Notes: generated by a model not told the origin, from the sequence alone. Counted from the stretch's first letter, positions 24,325 through 32,898 are shown. The stretch: 64,000 nucleotides of DNA from DASUPK01 sp963843085 (GCA_963843085.1 CAWJJG010000011.1:1116001-1180000), one strand, 5' to 3'. Translations and numbers: made by a program.

Positions 24325-24873
24325 ATGGCCTTCTGCGACCTGCTCCGGACGACGGTCCTGCTGGCCGCCGGCGCCGCCACCGCACTCGCCGCGATCACGG
24401 TGATCACGGTCAGCGCCTCCGATGACACGCTGACGCTCTACGTCGCGGCGGTCTGGTGGGTCGTCGCACTGGTCGGCGGGATCATCCTTGGGAGCCCCGC
24501 CCGCGCCGCCGAGGCGATGCGCCCGGCGCTCACCGAGGCGCGAATGGCCACCGCGCTCCCCGACCTCGGCAACCCGACTCGGGCGGCGCTCGCCCGGCTC
24601 TGGCCCCTCGCGGCGTTCGCCGCGATCGCCGGCGGCGTCGGCCTGGTCTACTCAGGGGTCGCGGCCATCGGCACGGGCTTCGCGATCGGAGCGGCGCTGA
24701 CCCTGCGCTCGAGGGAGGGCGCGGTGGCCGCGATCGAGGAGCGGGACGGCGTCCGCTTCTACGTCGAGCAAGGCTCGGCGCTGCAGCCGGTCAAGCTCGT
24801 GCGAACGCCGGGGCTGCGGCGCGACAGGCCCCCGCCCGGGAGCCAGCCGCCACCACCACCAGCGGCTGCCTAG
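24325..24873 (+). CDS. Membrane protein of unknown function after otsB
   Basis: 182 residues beginning directly after the otsB stop. There are four hydrophobic segments (LLRTTVLLAAGAATALAAITVITV, LYVAAVWWVVALVGGIILG, LWPLAAFAAIAGGVGLVY, GVAAIGTGFAIGAAL), then a cytoplasmic tail with EERDGVRFYVEQGSALQPVKLVRTPG and a final proline/alanine-rich stretch (PPPGSQPPPPPAAA). The tail motif is seen in small actinobacterial membrane proteins but I cannot name the family. Its stop codon begins a hairpin repeat. Confidence 0.72.
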   Translation: MAFCDLLRTTVLLAAGAATALAAITVITVSASDDTLTLYVAAVWWVVALVGGIILGSPARAAEAMRPALTEARMATALPDLGNPTRAALARLWPLAAFAAIAGGVGLVYSGVAAIGTGFAIGAALTLRSREGAVAAIEERDGVRFYVEQGSALQPVKLVRTPGLRRDRPPPGSQPPPPPAAA

Positions 24874-24889
24874 CGGCCACCAGGCCGCT
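24872..24889. repeat. Hairpin repeat following the otsB-linked gene
   Basis: AGCGGCC, loop ACCA, GGCCGCT; this is the exact reverse complement of 20693-20710, and like it overlaps a stop codon. Possibly the terminator of the otsB unit. Confidence 0.65.
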
Positions 24890-24932
24890 CAACTTTGGAG
24901 CGAAGGGCGAAGCCCGTAGCGACTCATGTGGG

Positions 24933-24968
24933 GCGGCCGCTTGTGGCCGCGATCTGATGGCGAAGCCG
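24933..24968. repeat. 36-bp dispersed repeat, copy 2
   Basis: The same 36 bases as 5420-5455 with one difference. Here it lies in the convergent gap between the otsB-linked gene and the MFS gene, and is followed by ATG GCG AAG CCG as in the pcm start, but no gene continues beyond about 14 codons. Confidence 0.7.
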
Positions 24969-24970
24969 TC

Positions 24971-26446
24971 CTACGCCCCCGCGGGCGCCGCCTCAGCCTG
25001 ACCCGCCTCGGCGTTCGACATCTCGACGTGCGCCTTGCTATCGCGGGTCCGGATCAGCACCAGGGTCGCGACGAAGCCGAGCGCCGCAATCACAGCACCG
25101 CCGAAGAACGCGCTCTGGAATCCCTCCGTGAGCCCGTTCGCAAGCGTCGAGTGACCGGTCGCCATCACGTCGCTCGTGCGCGTGGTGGCGATCGTGGAGA
25201 GCACCGCGAGCCCGAGCGCCCCGCCGATCTGCTGCGAGGTGTTGATCAGGCCGCTGGCGAGGCCCTGCTCACGCTGCTCGACACCGGATACGGCCGCGAT
25301 CGTCGAGGTGACGAAGCCGAAGCCGAGTCCGATCGCCGCGAGCAGCGACGCGCCGAGGATGTCGGTCAGGAAGCCGCCCCCGACCGAGACCTGGCTGAAC
25401 CAGAGCAGCCCGGCGGAGACCGAAAGCATCCCGGCCGCGAGGATCGGCTTGAAGCCGAACCGCGTGACCAGCTGGCCGCCGACGCCGGCCGCGAGGATGA
25501 TCGTCACAGCCAAGGGCAGGTACGAGAGCCCGGCGTGAATCGGGCTGTAGCCCAGGACCTGCTGCATGTACAGGGAGATGAAATAGAACATCGAGAACAG
25601 GGAGGCCCCAAGCAGGATCCCGACCACGTTGGCCCCCGTCAGGGTCCTCAGCCGGAAGATCCGGAAGGGCACCAGCGGCGCCTTCGACCGCTGCTCGATG
25701 AAGACGAAGGCCACGATCAGGGCCACCGAAAGGGCAAGCAGGCCGACGATCTTGGTCGACCCCCAGCCCGAGTTGCTCGCATCGAGCAGGGCATAGGCGA
25801 GCACCGACAGGCCCGCGGTGATGCTCACCGCGCCGGCCGCGTCGAAGTGCCTCGTCTCGGACTCCGAGCGGCTCTCCCCGATCAGCCCGGGAGTGAACGC
25901 GAGCGCGATGGCCGCCACCGGGACGTTGACCCAGAGGACCCACTCCCAGCCGAGTCCGTCGGTGAGGATGCCGCCGAGCAGGACCCCGGCCGCGCCGGCC
26001 GATCCCGCCACGGCGCCCCAGGCGCCGAGGGCCTTGTTCCGCTCAGCTCCGTCCTGGAAGAGGCCGGTCACGATCGAGAGTGCCGCGGGGGAGACGATCG
26101 CGGCGCCCAGGCCCTGAGCGGCGCGCGCCGCGATCAGCTGGCCCTGCGTGGCCGCGAATCCGGCCGCCAGAGAGGCGATGCCGACGACGGCCAGTCCGGT
26201 CATGAAGACGCGGCGCCGGCCGAGCAGGTCAGCCGCGCGGCCGCCGAGCAGCAGGAAGCCGCCGAAGGCGATCACGTAGGCATTGACCACCCAGGGAAGG
26301 TTCTCCTCCGAGAAGTGGAGCCCCTTGCCGATGCTCGGCAGGGCCACGTTGACGATCGATGCATCGAGGACCACGATGAACTGCGCGACGCAGAGCAGAA
26401 TCAACGCGGTCCAGCGCTTCTCGAGATATTCCTGAGGTGTGGTCAT
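24971..26446 (-). CDS. MFS drug-efflux transporter, DHA2 (14-TMS) family
   Basis: 491 residues. Motif C-like and DHA2 signatures are present: LILLCVAQFIVVLDASIVNVALPSIG at the N-terminus, LLGGRAADLLGRRRVF (motif A), RAAQGLGAAIVSPAALSIV, and GSAGAAGVLLGGILTDGLGWEWVLWVNVPV (motif C region). It is predicted to use the proton gradient to export drugs. The ATG has AGGGGG directly upstream. The divergent TetR gene at 26652 and the two operators between them suggest substrate-induced expression. Confidence 0.94.
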   Translation of the reverse strand: MTTPQEYLEKRWTALILLCVAQFIVVLDASIVNVALPSIGKGLHFSEENLPWVVNAYVIAFGGFLLLGGRAADLLGRRRVFMTGLAVVGIASLAAGFAATQGQLIAARAAQGLGAAIVSPAALSIVTGLFQDGAERNKALGAWGAVAGSAGAAGVLLGGILTDGLGWEWVLWVNVPVAAIALAFTPGLIGESRSESETRHFDAAGAVSITAGLSVLAYALLDASNSGWGSTKIVGLLALSVALIVAFVFIEQRSKAPLVPFRIFRLRTLTGANVVGILLGASLFSMFYFISLYMQQVLGYSPIHAGLSYLPLAVTIILAAGVGGQLVTRFGFKPILAAGMLSVSAGLLWFSQVSVGGGFLTDILGASLLAAIGLGFGFVTSTIAAVSGVEQREQGLASGLINTSQQIGGALGLAVLSTIATTRTSDVMATGHSTLANGLTEGFQSAFFGGAVIAALGFVATLVLIRTRDSKAHVEMSNAEAGQAEAAPAGA

Positions 26447-26541
26447 CCCCCTGACTCCTTTCGCAACTCGGGGTGTTGTCGCTCTTTCACTCTTTAAGAC
26501 GAACGAGATGGGCTGAATTGGACAGTTGAGTTATGCTTATG

Positions 26542-26557
26542 CGGAACCTGAGTTCCG
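26542..26557. promoter_or_regulatory. Operator 1 in the MFS/TetR divergent region
   Basis: CGGAAC, CTGA, GTTCCG: a perfect 6-bp inverted repeat with a four-base centre. It shares the pattern CGGAAY-N4-RTTCCG with operator 2. Expected target of the TetR-family protein at 26652. Confidence 0.8.
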
Positions 26558-26574
26558 GTTTCGCTTGGGACTAT

Positions 26575-26592
26575 ACGGAATTCAGATTCCGT
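26575..26592. promoter_or_regulatory. Operator 2 in the MFS/TetR divergent region
   Basis: ACGGAAT, TCAG, ATTCCGT: a perfect 7-bp inverted repeat with a four-base centre. Centre-to-centre distance to operator 1 is 34 bp. It lies 59 bases before the TetR start. The whole 205-base gap is markedly more AT-rich than the surrounding genes. Confidence 0.8.
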
Positions 26593-26651
26593 TTGCGTGC
26601 AGGTAGTCACACAAGTGGGATTACGCCTCGACGCGCAGCTAGGCTCGATCC

Positions 26652-27287
26652 ATGGCCGCCACCAAGACAAAGCCCGAGTCAGCCCCCGCACTGCGGGCCG
26701 ATGCCCGGCGCAACCGGGAGTCGATCAAGCAGGCGGCCCGTGAAGGTTTCGCCGAGCACGGCTTCGACTGCCAGATGGAGGACATAGCCCGGACCGCCGG
26801 GGTCGGCGTCGGCACCGTCTATCGCCACTTCCCCAACAAGGAGGCCCTGCTCGACGCTCTCGTCGCGGACCGCTTCGAGCGGATGGCCGAGGAGACCGCG
26901 AGGGCGCTCGAGAAGGACGACCCGTGGGAGGCCTTCTGCGAGCTGATGCGCTGGTCGGCCCAGTACCAGGCCGAGGACCGCGGGCTCTCCGAGGTGCTCG
27001 GCTCGCGGCCGCTGGTCGGGGAGGCGGCAGCCGCGAAGTCCGGCCTGGTCGAGCTGAGCGGCAAGCTGATCCGAAATGCGCAGCGCGCGGGAAAGATGCG
27101 CAAGGACCTCCTGGTCGAGGACGTCCCGACGATGATCTGCGGCCTCAGCGCCGTCACCGGTTCGGCCGAGGGCAGCATGCCGGCGATGAACTGGGAGCGC
27201 TTCCTCGAGGTGATGCTCGATGGGATGAGCGCCCCGGGAAGCGCGAAGCTTCCCGCACCGAGGGCTCGCCTCAACCGGCCGCGCTAG
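26652..27287 (+). CDS. TetR-family regulator of the MFS efflux gene
   Basis: 211 residues. HTH: RRNRESIKQAAREGFAEHGFDCQMEDIARTAGVGVGTVYRHFPNKEALLDAL, followed by a ligand-binding domain of the type often annotated SbtR/TetR_C (WEAFCELMRWSAQYQAEDRGLSEVL). Divergent from the MFS transporter with two matching palindromes in between, so it most likely represses both genes until a drug binds. The C-terminal tail is basic and proline-rich. Converges on polX with no gap. Confidence 0.93.
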   Translation: MAATKTKPESAPALRADARRNRESIKQAAREGFAEHGFDCQMEDIARTAGVGVGTVYRHFPNKEALLDALVADRFERMAEETARALEKDDPWEAFCELMRWSAQYQAEDRGLSEVLGSRPLVGEAAAAKSGLVELSGKLIRNAQRAGKMRKDLLVEDVPTMICGLSAVTGSAEGSMPAMNWERFLEVMLDGMSAPGSAKLPAPRARLNRPR

Positions 27288-29024
27288 TCAGGATCGCTTC
27301 GCCCGCTTGCGCAGCGGCGCGAACGAGCGCCAGGGCCGCGTATTGGCGATCTGCTTGGCGCTCAGCCAGGCACGCCGGGCGGTCGCAACCGAATACTTGA
27401 TGTTGGAGAGTGTGTCGGTGCCGTGGGCGTCGGTGGTGCAGATGATCCAGGCGCCCGCTTCGGCCGCGAGCTTGGCGTGGCCCTCGTTCAGGTCGCGGCG
27501 GTTCGGGTTGCCGTTGATCTCGAGCATCGTCCCGCTGCGCGCCGCCGCCTCCGCCACCCGCTCGATGTCGATCCCGTAGGGCTCGCGGCGCAGCAGCAGT
27601 CGGCCCGTGAGGTGCCCGATGCAGTCGACCAGCGGGTGCTCCATGGCGGCCACCACTCGCTCGGTCATCGCCTTGGCCGAGATGTTGAACGAGGTGTGCA
27701 CGCTGCAGATCACCCAGTCGAGCTCGGCGAGCAGCTCGTCGGGGTAGTCCGGCCGGCCCTTCGTGTCGATGTTGACCTCCGAGCCGGCGAGCAGGCGGAA
27801 CCCCCGCGGGGCCTTCTCGTTCCAGGCGCGGATCTCCTCAATCCGCTTCGCCAGCTGTCTGGGCGTGACGTCGTTGCCGAACCCATGGGTCGCGGAGTGG
27901 TCGGTGACCGCCAGGTAGGCGTAGCCGCGACGGCGGGCGGCATCGGCCATCTCCTCCAGGGTTTGCCGTCCGTCCGAGAGCGTGGTGTGGCAGTGCAGAT
28001 CCCCGCGGATGTCATCGGGGGTGACCAGGTCGGGCAGCTCGCCCGTGTCCCCGGCCTCGATCTCTCCCCTTCCCTCACGCAGCTCCGGCTCGATGTAGGG
28101 GAGGCCGAGCAGCTCGTAGACGCCCGCCTCGTCGGTGAACTTGTGCACCTTCTTCCCCTCCACCTCGGCCACCCCGTACTCGCTGACCGAGAGGCCGCGC
28201 GCCTGGGCCCGCTCGCGCAGCTGCACGTTGTGGGCGGCCGAGCCGGTGAAGTGCTGCAGCAGATCTCCGAACTCCTTCTCGGAACCGATCCGCAGGTCGA
28301 CCTTCAGGCCGGCGTGGGTGAGCACGCTGGCCGCGGCGTCGCCGCCGCGCCGGGTCTCGGCCGAGAGGCCATGGGTGGCCAGGGCCTGCGCGAGCGCCGC
28401 CGGATCGTCGGTCGTCGCGATCAGGTCGAGGTCCTTGCAGGTCTCGGCCCAGCGGCGGGCGGATCCGGCCAGCTCGATCCGGTTCGCCACCCCCATCTCC
28501 GTCAGATCGCTGCAGATCTCGTCGGCGATCGGCAGCACGTGCGAGAGCAGCAGACGCTCGCCGATGCCGTCCTCGGTGACCCCCTCAAGCGACGAGAGGA
28601 TGTTCTCCTCGGTCTTGGGCCCGAGGCCGCGAATCGTGGCGATCCTGCCCTGCTCGGCGGCCTGCTTGAGCTGAGTGAGGTCTTCGACCCCGACCTCGTC
28701 GTAGATGCGGCGGGCGGTCTTCGCGCCGAGGCCGGGGACGCGCGTCACCTCGACCAGCGTCGCGGGGAACTTCTGCTTGAGCTTGTCCGCCGACGGGATG
28801 CTGCCGGTCTCGATCAGGGTGTCGATCTTCTGGGCGAGGGTCTTGCCCACATTGGGCAGCTCGGTCAGCCGGCCCTCATCCGCGAGCTGCTCGATCGAGA
28901 CCGGGCTCTGGGCGATCGTCCTGGCGGCCTCTCGGTACGCGAGCACCCTGAAGCGGTCGGCGCCGTCCAGCTCGTAGAGGATCCCCAGCTCCCGAAGTGC
29001 CGCTGCTATCTCGGCGTTGCGCAT
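27288..29024 (-). CDS. polX: PolX family DNA polymerase with C-terminal PHP domain
   Basis: 578 residues. Residues 1-330: helix-hairpin-helix motifs (LPNVGKTLAQKI, VPGLGAKTARRI, IRGLGPKTEENIL) and the X-family palm with catalytic acids in GSARRWAETCKDLDLIAT and LKVDLRIG. From about 335, the PHP phosphoesterase domain (GDLHCHTTLSDGRQTL, AVTDHS, CTTDAHGTD). Bacterial PolX fills short gaps in base-excision repair, and the PHP part gives 3'-5' exonuclease or AP-endonuclease activity. The palm has Ala where the RR-x-K/R is usual (RRWAET), which may be family variation. GGAGAT precedes the ATG. Divergent from the mannosyltransferase gene. Confidence 0.94.
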   Translation of the reverse strand: MRNAEIAAALRELGILYELDGADRFRVLAYREAARTIAQSPVSIEQLADEGRLTELPNVGKTLAQKIDTLIETGSIPSADKLKQKFPATLVEVTRVPGLGAKTARRIYDEVGVEDLTQLKQAAEQGRIATIRGLGPKTEENILSSLEGVTEDGIGERLLLSHVLPIADEICSDLTEMGVANRIELAGSARRWAETCKDLDLIATTDDPAALAQALATHGLSAETRRGGDAAASVLTHAGLKVDLRIGSEKEFGDLLQHFTGSAAHNVQLRERAQARGLSVSEYGVAEVEGKKVHKFTDEAGVYELLGLPYIEPELREGRGEIEAGDTGELPDLVTPDDIRGDLHCHTTLSDGRQTLEEMADAARRRGYAYLAVTDHSATHGFGNDVTPRQLAKRIEEIRAWNEKAPRGFRLLAGSEVNIDTKGRPDYPDELLAELDWVICSVHTSFNISAKAMTERVVAAMEHPLVDCIGHLTGRLLLRREPYGIDIERVAEAAARSGTMLEINGNPNRRDLNEGHAKLAAEAGAWIICTTDAHGTDTLSNIKYSVATARRAWLSAKQIANTRPWRSFAPLRKRAKRS

Positions 29025-29059
29025 ATCTCCAAATTAGTGGGGACGGCTATCTTGCCGCC

Positions 29060-29791
29060 GTGCCCGATGCCCCTCCCCAGGCGCCGAACGTCTGGGTCAT
29101 CCTCCCGACCTACAACGAGGCCGAGAACCTCGAGCGGATCGTCGCCGCGGTGCTCGAGCAGTTGCCGGCGTCGCGGCGCGTGCTGATCGTCGACGACAAC
29201 TCGCCTGACGGGACCGGCGAGATCGCCGATCGCCTCGCCGAGCAGAGCGACTCGATCGCGGTGCTCCATCGGGAGCGCAAGGAGGGCCTGGGGCCCGCCT
29301 ACCTGGCCGGCTTCCGCGTGGCTCTCGAGGGAGGCGCCCAGCGGATCATCGAGATGGACGCCGACTTCTCGCACGACCCGAGCTATCTCCCGGCGCTGAT
29401 CGACGCGACCGAGCACGCCGACCTCGCGATCGGCAGCCGCTACGTCCCGGGCGGCGGGATCACCGATTGGGGGCCGATGAGGAGGTTCATCAGCCGCGGC
29501 GGGAGCGCCTACGCACGAGCGGCGCTCGGGCTGCCGGTCAAGGACCTGACGGGCGGCTTCAAGTGCTTCCGCAGGCTCGTGCTCGAGACGATCAACCTCG
29601 ACACGATCGAGGCGAGGGGCTACGCATTCCAGGTCGAGACGACCTATCGCGCTATCAGCGCCGGATTCCGGGTGGCCGAGGTCCCGATCGTGTTCAAGGA
29701 CCGTGCGGACGGGACATCCAAGATGAGCAAGTCAATCGTCGCGGAGGCGATGTGGCGCGTACCCGCCATGCGCTTCCGGCGCTGGCAATAG
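29060..29791 (+). CDS. Polyprenol monophosphomannose synthase (DPM1-type GT2)
   Basis: 243 residues from GTG 29060, a start that avoids overlap with the polX start region. ILPTYNEAENLERIV, VDDNSPDGTGEIADRL, the metal-binding IEMDADFSHDP and GSRYVPGGGITDWGPMRRFISRGG are the hallmarks of DPM1/Ppm1. There are no membrane helices, so it is the soluble type. It transfers mannose from GDP-mannose to polyprenyl phosphate; the product feeds membrane GT-C mannosyltransferases such as the one at 11-12 kb (functional link inferred). Thioredoxin follows 83 bases later. Confidence 0.92.
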   Translation: MPDAPPQAPNVWVILPTYNEAENLERIVAAVLEQLPASRRVLIVDDNSPDGTGEIADRLAEQSDSIAVLHRERKEGLGPAYLAGFRVALEGGAQRIIEMDADFSHDPSYLPALIDATEHADLAIGSRYVPGGGITDWGPMRRFISRGGSAYARAALGLPVKDLTGGFKCFRRLVLETINLDTIEARGYAFQVETTYRAISAGFRVAEVPIVFKDRADGTSKMSKSIVAEAMWRVPAMRFRRWQ

Positions 29792-29874
29792 TCGCTTCAC
29801 TTTGTATAGTAACCGTGGACGCTCTGGCTAGACTGAACAGGACACCAGTCAAGACCACGACCTAGGAGACCACC

Positions 29875-30201
29875 GTGCCGGGCAAGCTCAACGATGTGAC
29901 CGACGCCACTTTCCAGTCCGACGTGCTCGACGCAGAGGGCCCTGTGCTCGTCGACTTCTGGGCTCCCTGGTGCGGGCCGTGCCGCGTGGTCCATCCGGTG
30001 CTCGAGGAGATCGATTCCGAGCGCGAGGACCTCACCATCGTCAGCCTGAACACCGACGAGAACCCGCAGACGGCTGCGAAGTACGAGGTCCTCTCGATCC
30101 CGACGATGATCGTCTTCAAGGGCGGCGAGGTCGCCACCCGCCTGGTCGGCGCCCGGCCGAAGGCCCGGCTCGAGTCCGAGCTCGAGCCGGTTCTCGCCTA
30201 G
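29875..30201 (+). CDS. trxA: Thioredoxin
   Basis: 108 residues from GTG, preceded by the ribosome-binding site TAGGAGACC. Active site WAPWCGPCR (residues 29-37), cis-Pro in SIPTMIVF, and conserved Asp26 region VLVDF. It reduces protein disulfides. The upstream 80 bases are AT-rich (TTTGTATAGT) and should hold its own promoter, though I cannot fix the two hexamers at good spacing. Converges with the TetR gene by a four-base overlap. Confidence 0.96.
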   Translation: MPGKLNDVTDATFQSDVLDAEGPVLVDFWAPWCGPCRVVHPVLEEIDSEREDLTIVSLNTDENPQTAAKYEVLSIPTMIVFKGGEVATRLVGARPKARLESELEPVLA

Positions 30202-30905
30202 CCGAGCTTCTTCTCGAAGCCGTCGAACAGGATCCTCAGACCGCGCTCGAAGCGACGGTCGTTCGCGCGGTCGCCGGAAAAGGTCTTCATTACGCGCTCC
30301 ATCGCCTCGTGCAGGTCACCGCGAAATAGCTTGCTGGTGTTCGGGTAGTCGCCCGTGGCCAGCTGGGACTCGAAGAAGGCCATGCCCGACTCGGCCATGT
30401 TCGGATCGCCCTGGGCCTCGTACTTCTCCTGGAGGATCTCCCGCAGGGAAAATCCGAAGACGTAGTCGTCCACGAGGCCAACCAGTTCAAGCCGCTCTCG
30501 TTGGGGGACCCTCAGCCCGCTGACCGCTGCCAGGGACTGCTCGAAATGCTTCAAACCGCTCGGCCCGGATTGTGCAGGCTCGCCCATCGCCTCGAAGATC
30601 CAAGGGTGGTTCTTGAAGGCCCTGCGGGTCGCCCGCGCGATCTTGGTCAGTGCGTCACGCCAATTCCCCGACAGCTCGTCCTCGGGGACGATGAGCTCCC
30701 CGATCACGGTGTCCCACATCAAGGCGAGCAGCTCGTCCTTGCTGCGAACGTAGTGGTAGAGGCTCATCGTCCCGGCCCCGAGTTCCCGGGCGATCCGACG
30801 CATTGAGAGCTCGTCGAAGCCCTCGGTGTCGGCGATCTTCAGCGCCGCCACGCCGATCTGCTCGCGAGAGAGGCCGGCCCCCCTGGTGCCTGGCTCCTTG
30901 CGCAT
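30198..30905 (-). CDS. TetR-family regulator (tetracycline-repressor type) of the ABC exporter
   Basis: 235 residues. The start ATG 30905 is fixed by a nearly perfect Shine-Dalgarno, AGGAGGTGATC, just upstream. N-terminal HTH: LSREQIGVAALKIADTEGFDELSMRRIARELGAGTMSLYHYVRSKDELLALM, the form seen in TetR_C tetracyclin-class regulators. The C-terminal domain includes YVFGFSLREILQ. It is divergent from the DrrAB-type exporter; three GTAC-N3-GTAC sites lie between them, so autorepression and repression of the exporter are likely. Confidence 0.93.
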   Translation of the reverse strand: MRKEPGTRGAGLSREQIGVAALKIADTEGFDELSMRRIARELGAGTMSLYHYVRSKDELLALMWDTVIGELIVPEDELSGNWRDALTKIARATRRAFKNHPWIFEAMGEPAQSGPSGLKHFEQSLAAVSGLRVPQRERLELVGLVDDYVFGFSLREILQEKYEAQGDPNMAESGMAFFESQLATGDYPNTSKLFRGDLHEAMERVMKTFSGDRANDRRFERGLRILFDGFEKKLG

Positions 30906-31006
30906 CCAGATCACCTCCTGCGGCTCCTCGCGCTTCGGGGGAGACCGGCGGGCGGCTCGTGGAGGGTCCTGCCTGGTTCGGGATCTTTCTGGACGAGATG
31001 ACATTT

Positions 31007-31062
31007 CGTACAGCGTACTGCTACAGTGGTCGTACATTGTACGATTACAACGTACGGAGTAC
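31007..31062. promoter_or_regulatory. Three GTAC-N3-GTAC operators between TetR and the ABC exporter
   Basis: Sites at 31008-31018 (GTACAGCGTAC), 31032-31042 (GTACATTGTAC, extended to the 15-base perfect inverted repeat TCGTACATTGTACGA) and 31052-31062 (GTACGGAGTAC). Start spacings are 24 and 20 bp, near two helical turns. The third site ends three bases before the exporter ATG, leaving no Shine-Dalgarno, so the exporter message may be leaderless. Confidence 0.85.
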
Positions 31063-31065
31063 GAC

Positions 31066-32055
31066 ATGAAAGAACAGAACGCAATCGTCGCCAGGGGGCT
31101 GAGCAAGCGATACGACGAGCTCTGGGCCCTGCGCGATGTCGACTTTGCAGTTCCCGCCGGATCGGTGCTCGGCCTGCTGGGCCACAACGGCGCCGGCAAG
31201 ACAACCGCGATCCGCATCCTCACCACGCTGGCGGAGCCGACCTCGGGCGAGGCCCGCGTCGCCGGCTTCGATGTGGCGACCGAGGGTGCGCGGGTGCGAG
31301 AGCGCATCGGCGTGGCGGGCCAGTCCGCGACGGTCGACGACCTGTTGACCGCGAGGGCGAACCTCGAGATGGTCGGCCGCCTCTACCACCTCCCCAGGCC
31401 GGAGGTGCGAAGCCGGGCGGACGAGTTGCTCCAGCGGCTCGGCCTCGCCGATGTGGGCGGCCGCCTGGTGAAGACCTTCTCCGGCGGGATGCGGCGCCGG
31501 CTCGACCTCGCGGCGAGCCTCGTCGCGGATCCACCGGTCCTCTTCCTCGATGAGCCGACCACCGGGCTCGACCCTGAGGCCCGGGTCGACCTCTGGGGCC
31601 TGCTGCGCGAGCTGGTGGGCGGTGGGACCACGTTGCTGCTCACCACCCAGTACCTGGACGAGGCGGATCAGCTTGCGGATTCCATCGTCGTCCTCGATCG
31701 AGGACGCGTCATCGAAGAGGGATCGCCGGCGGAGCTCAAGTCCAGGGTCGGCGGGGAGCGAGTGGTGATCAATGTATCCGGGACGCAGGAGATCGCGCCC
31801 ACGTCGAACGCGCTGGCTCGCTTCGCCGACGGGCACATCGACAGCGACCCCGACGAGCTGCTGGTCACTGCACCAGTGCAGCGCGGAACTCGTCTGATCG
31901 AGGTGGTCCGAGCCCTGGATCAGGAGGGGATCGACGCGGCGGACATCCACCGGCGTGAGCCGACGCTCGACGACGTTTTCCTCACTCTGACCGGCACAAA
32001 GCGGGTCGCGCCGACCCCAACCGATGAGCATGAGCTCGAGGAGGTGGCAGCCTGA
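31066..32055 (+). CDS. ABC transporter ATPase, DrrA-type drug exporter
   Basis: 329 residues from ATG 31066. Walker A GHNGAGKTTAIRIL, Q loop (GVAGQSATVD), ABC signature TFSGGMRRRLDLA, Walker B PVLFLDEPTTGLDP and a switch region TTQYLDEADQL. The C-terminal 90 residues (IEVVRALDQEGIDAADIHRREPTLDDVFLTLTG) are characteristic of DrrA (daunorubicin/oleandomycin resistance type). It powers the membrane partner encoded next, whose ATG overlaps its stop codon (TGATG). Under the control of the divergent TetR regulator. Confidence 0.95.
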   Translation: MKEQNAIVARGLSKRYDELWALRDVDFAVPAGSVLGLLGHNGAGKTTAIRILTTLAEPTSGEARVAGFDVATEGARVRERIGVAGQSATVDDLLTARANLEMVGRLYHLPRPEVRSRADELLQRLGLADVGGRLVKTFSGGMRRRLDLAASLVADPPVLFLDEPTTGLDPEARVDLWGLLRELVGGGTTLLLTTQYLDEADQLADSIVVLDRGRVIEEGSPAELKSRVGGERVVINVSGTQEIAPTSNALARFADGHIDSDPDELLVTAPVQRGTRLIEVVRALDQEGIDAADIHRREPTLDDVFLTLTGTKRVAPTPTDEHELEEVAA

Positions 32056-32891
32056 TGCAAGAAACAACGATCACAGTCGATTCCGGAATTCATACCCGCG
32101 TGCGCTGGTTCATCTCCGACACGCTCGCCGTCGCAAGGCGCAGTGCGGCTCACATCCGGCAGACCCCGGAGAAGCTGCTCGACGTCACGATGCAGCCGCT
32201 GATGTTCGTGCTGCTGTTCGCCTTCGTCTTCGGAGGCGCGATCCATATCGCCGGCGGCAGCTATCGCGAATACATAGTCGGCGGGATCCTCGTCCAGACG
32301 ATCTTCTTCGGAATGATCGGACCGGCGATCTCGATCGCGACGGACCTCAAGGAGGGTGTCCTCGAGCGGTTCCGCTCGCTGCCGATGTCGCGCTCCGCCT
32401 ACCTGTTCGGACTCCTGACGGCGGAGTTCTCGGCGATGCTGCTGGCGATCGTGATCATGACCGTCAGCGGCTTGATCGTCGGTTGGGGAATCAGCGCGAG
32501 CATCGCCAGCGCGATCGCGGGCTTCGGCCTGCTCCTGCTGCTTGCCAGCCTGGCGATCTGGGTGGGAGCCCTGCTCGGTATCGCGGTGCGCTCGCCGGAT
32601 GCGGTGATGGGACTGGCGTTCATCGTCATCTTTCCTCTCACCTTCATCTCGAGCGCCTTCGTCGGCACCGGCACGCTTCCCGACGGGCTGCGGCAGGTCG
32701 CGGAGTGGAACCCGATCAGCGCGGTGGCGGCTGCGGTGCGGACACTGTTCGGCAACCCGACGGCCGTGCCGAGCGACGCCGTCTGGCCGCTCGCACATCC
32801 GGTGCTGGCGTCGGTCATCTGGGTTGTCGCGAGCCTGGCGGTGGTGATCCCGCTGACGCTGCGGGTCTACCGGCGCAAGACCACCGGATAG
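32055..32891 (+). CDS. ABC-2 type permease, DrrB-like
   Basis: 278 residues with six transmembrane segments. The opening (RRSAAHIRQTPEKLLDVTMQPLMFVLLFAFVFGGAI) and the middle (LKEGVLERFRSLPMSRSAYLFG) are typical of DrrB/ABC-2 permeases; the last helix ends LAVVIPLTLRVYRRKTTG. Forms the membrane channel for the ATPase encoded upstream; the substrate is probably a hydrophobic drug or lipid. Its start overlaps the ATPase stop by one base, so translation is coupled. Confidence 0.95.
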   Translation: MQETTITVDSGIHTRVRWFISDTLAVARRSAAHIRQTPEKLLDVTMQPLMFVLLFAFVFGGAIHIAGGSYREYIVGGILVQTIFFGMIGPAISIATDLKEGVLERFRSLPMSRSAYLFGLLTAEFSAMLLAIVIMTVSGLIVGWGISASIASAIAGFGLLLLLASLAIWVGALLGIAVRSPDAVMGLAFIVIFPLTFISSAFVGTGTLPDGLRQVAEWNPISAVAAAVRTLFGNPTAVPSDAVWPLAHPVLASVIWVVASLAVVIPLTLRVYRRKTTG

Positions 32892-32898
32892 CGATGTC

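Noticed and set aside
26542..26557. A LexA box (GAAC-N4-GTTC) in the MFS/TetR gap
   Set aside because: The symmetry continues outward as CGGAAC/GTTCCG and a second copy without the GAAC core shares it, so it fits the local TetR better than LexA.
19731..31062. One shared regulator for the SMR and DrrAB modules because both use GTAC half-sites
   Set aside because: The half-site spacer is four bases at the SMR promoter and three at the DrrAB promoter, which changes the palindrome centre, and each module has its own TetR gene.
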